A stretch of 22,500 bases of DNA from Paratrimastix pyriformis (lineage: Eukaryota; Preaxostyla; Paratrimastigidae), in contig JAPMOS010000031.1 in the NCBI GenBank assembly GCA_027972325.1, positions 324,367 through 346,866 of the forward strand, in the 5' to 3' direction. How positions within the stretch are numbered: position 1 is the stretch's first letter; the number at the start of each line of letters is the position of its first letter. Shown here in pieces: positions 1-22,500 of this stretch. The notes under the pieces are model-generated. The model searched no databases and was not told the DNA's origin. It worked only from the letters and a program-made list of their open reading frames with translations. A program made the translations under genes and the position numbers.

Positions 1-250
1 GCTGATTGGAGGATGATGAATGGATGACGATTGGATGATGATGATTGGATGATGATGATCGGATGATGATGATGATGGTGATGGTGGTGGTGGTGGATGA
101 TGATGACTGGATGATGACGACTGGATGATGATGATGACTGGATGATGATGATGACTGGATGACTGGATGGTGATGATGACTGGATGATGGTGGTGATCGG
201 ATGATGATCGGACGATGATCAGACGATGATCAGACGATGATCAGACGATG
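1..250. repeat. (ATG/GAT)n microsatellite with GATTGG and GATCGG variants
   Basis: Imperfect ATG tract broken by TTGG, CTGG and TCGG steps, ending in four direct GATCAGAC units. It lies in the intron after the last visible dynein exon. Confidence 0.95.
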
Positions 251-278
251 ATCAGATGACAATGTTGGAATCGCGGAC

Positions 279-21551
<21,273 letters not shown>

Positions 21552-21564
21552 CTGCGGAGCGTGG

Positions 21565-21681
21565 GATGATGATGATGATGATGATTGGATGATGATGATG
21601 ATGATGATGAAGATGATTGGATGATGATGAGATGATGATGATGATTGATGGTGTGATGATGATGATGATGATGATGATTGG

Positions 21682-21761
<80 letters not shown>

Positions 21762-21840
21762 GGATGATGATGATTGGATGATGATGATTGGATGATGATG
21801 ATTGGATGATGATGATGATGAAGATGATGATGATGAATTG
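21565..21840. repeat. (ATG)n microsatellite
   Basis: ATG array with GATTGG, GAAGATG and GGTGATG variants immediately upstream of the first visible dynein exon. The following 21841-22008 is GGATGG- and GTGTG-rich with no gene seen. Confidence 0.96.
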
Positions 21841-22009
21841 TGCGTGCGTGGTGAATGAAATGGGTGGGATGGGATGGATGGATGGTCGAGCGGTGAAAGA
21901 AACCCGTTGCGTGGTGGTGGTGTGTGTGCGAGTGAGTGGTGAAATGAATGGGTGGGAACGGGAGGAGGGATGGATGAGCCATTCATTCATTTCCCAATCC
22001 CCTTGGAGC

Positions 22010-22500
22010 TGAGGCTGATTCTGTCGCTCGTTTCCTTTCTCCCGCGATGATCAGTAATCTGCCAGGGAGTCGTTCTGCGCAGTAATTATTTTGCTGTCTT
22101 TGGGAGTGGCTCCGCGATATCGGGACGGCCCCGATGATGGCCGGCGGTTCGGGTGGGAGGTGCTCTTGGGTGTGCCCGTTCGGCAGTACCCCTAATGGCC
22201 ATATCCCGTGGCCGGACCCAAAATTTGCGAGCATGCTTCGTTGATTTGTTTTTTCCCGCCTCTCGACAATCCCGACGAAATTCTGGGCCAAAGAGCTGGG
22301 TCTGTTCGCTGCGCACTGTTCCCGCTGCACCTTTTGCATTGGGACGGACTTGGAGCGCGTTCGCCTTTTTCTGGTCTTTCTGCGCAGTTCTTCTGAACGT
22401 GCTGCGACTGCTCTTGGGGGCTGAGCTCATGGAATGATCAACTTGCTCAGGGAACGTTGACTTAAGACGGGTGAGGAGCGCGAACGCTACCAACACCACA
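22010..22500. other. Unassigned unique sequence
   Basis: Balanced composition and no microsatellite. Short open frames occur on both strands (for example 22086-22499 minus), but none shows a recognisable domain or fits the dynein tail. It could be an intronic insertion or hold an unrecognised upstream exon. Confidence 0.4.

Noticed and set aside
22086-22499. 137-codon minus-strand ORF at the right edge
   Set aside because: No recognisable domain or good match to the dynein tail, and overlapping frames of similar size exist on the other strand. Left as unassigned sequence.

Overview
The window looks like nuclear DNA of an intron-rich, flagellated microbial eukaryote. Exons are GC-rich and short (mostly 70-310 bp), introns are loaded with microsatellites, and tRNA genes are of eukaryotic type. 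An intron-rich fornicate-like protist would fit, but nothing here proves the lineage.

One gene organises almost the whole window: a dynein heavy chain on the minus strand, running right to left. I can place about 19 exons between 21551 and 279. In order they encode the start of the linker domain (21551-20004), the rest of the linker (19593-12386), the AAA1 module (11977 to about 1900) and AAA2 (about 1900-279). The gene continues beyond both window ends. Most splice joints agree in phase, and the joined protein aligns almost residue for residue with the dynein consensus I know, so I treat it as a live gene. Two features stand out. AAA1, normally the main motor ATPase, appears to lack the Walker A lysine, the Walker B acidic pair and the sensor-1 asparagine, while AAA2 keeps a textbook P-loop. 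Nearly all deduced 5' splice sites read GTC(C/T/G)G rather than GTRAGT.

The introns carry everything else. Four apparently intact minus-strand tRNA genes lie in them: Arg-TCT, Lys-TTT, Lys-CTT and Leu-AAG. A tRNA-Gly(GCC) is cut in two by a 3.2-kb foldback element (12808-15979). Three of the four intact tRNAs and the Gly 3' half sit just upstream of a 3' splice site, so that the Pol III T-run overlaps the polypyrimidine tract. The plus strand of the 4.35-kb AAA1 intron (2375-6725) holds nested retroelement copies set in (TG)n: an unrecognised ORF with a proline-rich tail, and a 5'-truncated non-LTR element with a C-terminal restriction-like endonuclease flanked by 780-bp near-identical direct repeats. 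A dispersed element with the 3' end GCAAATACACAGCATGTC occurs at least three times, and a 2-kb, 36-bp minisatellite (9297-11275) appears to derive from that end.

Most long introns carry (CAT/ATG)n tracts, and several contain duplicated copies of their own splice junctions. Three simple repeats are translated in the dynein itself (poly-Gln, poly-His, poly-Asp). The last 490 bases (22010-22500) are unique sequence that I could not assign.
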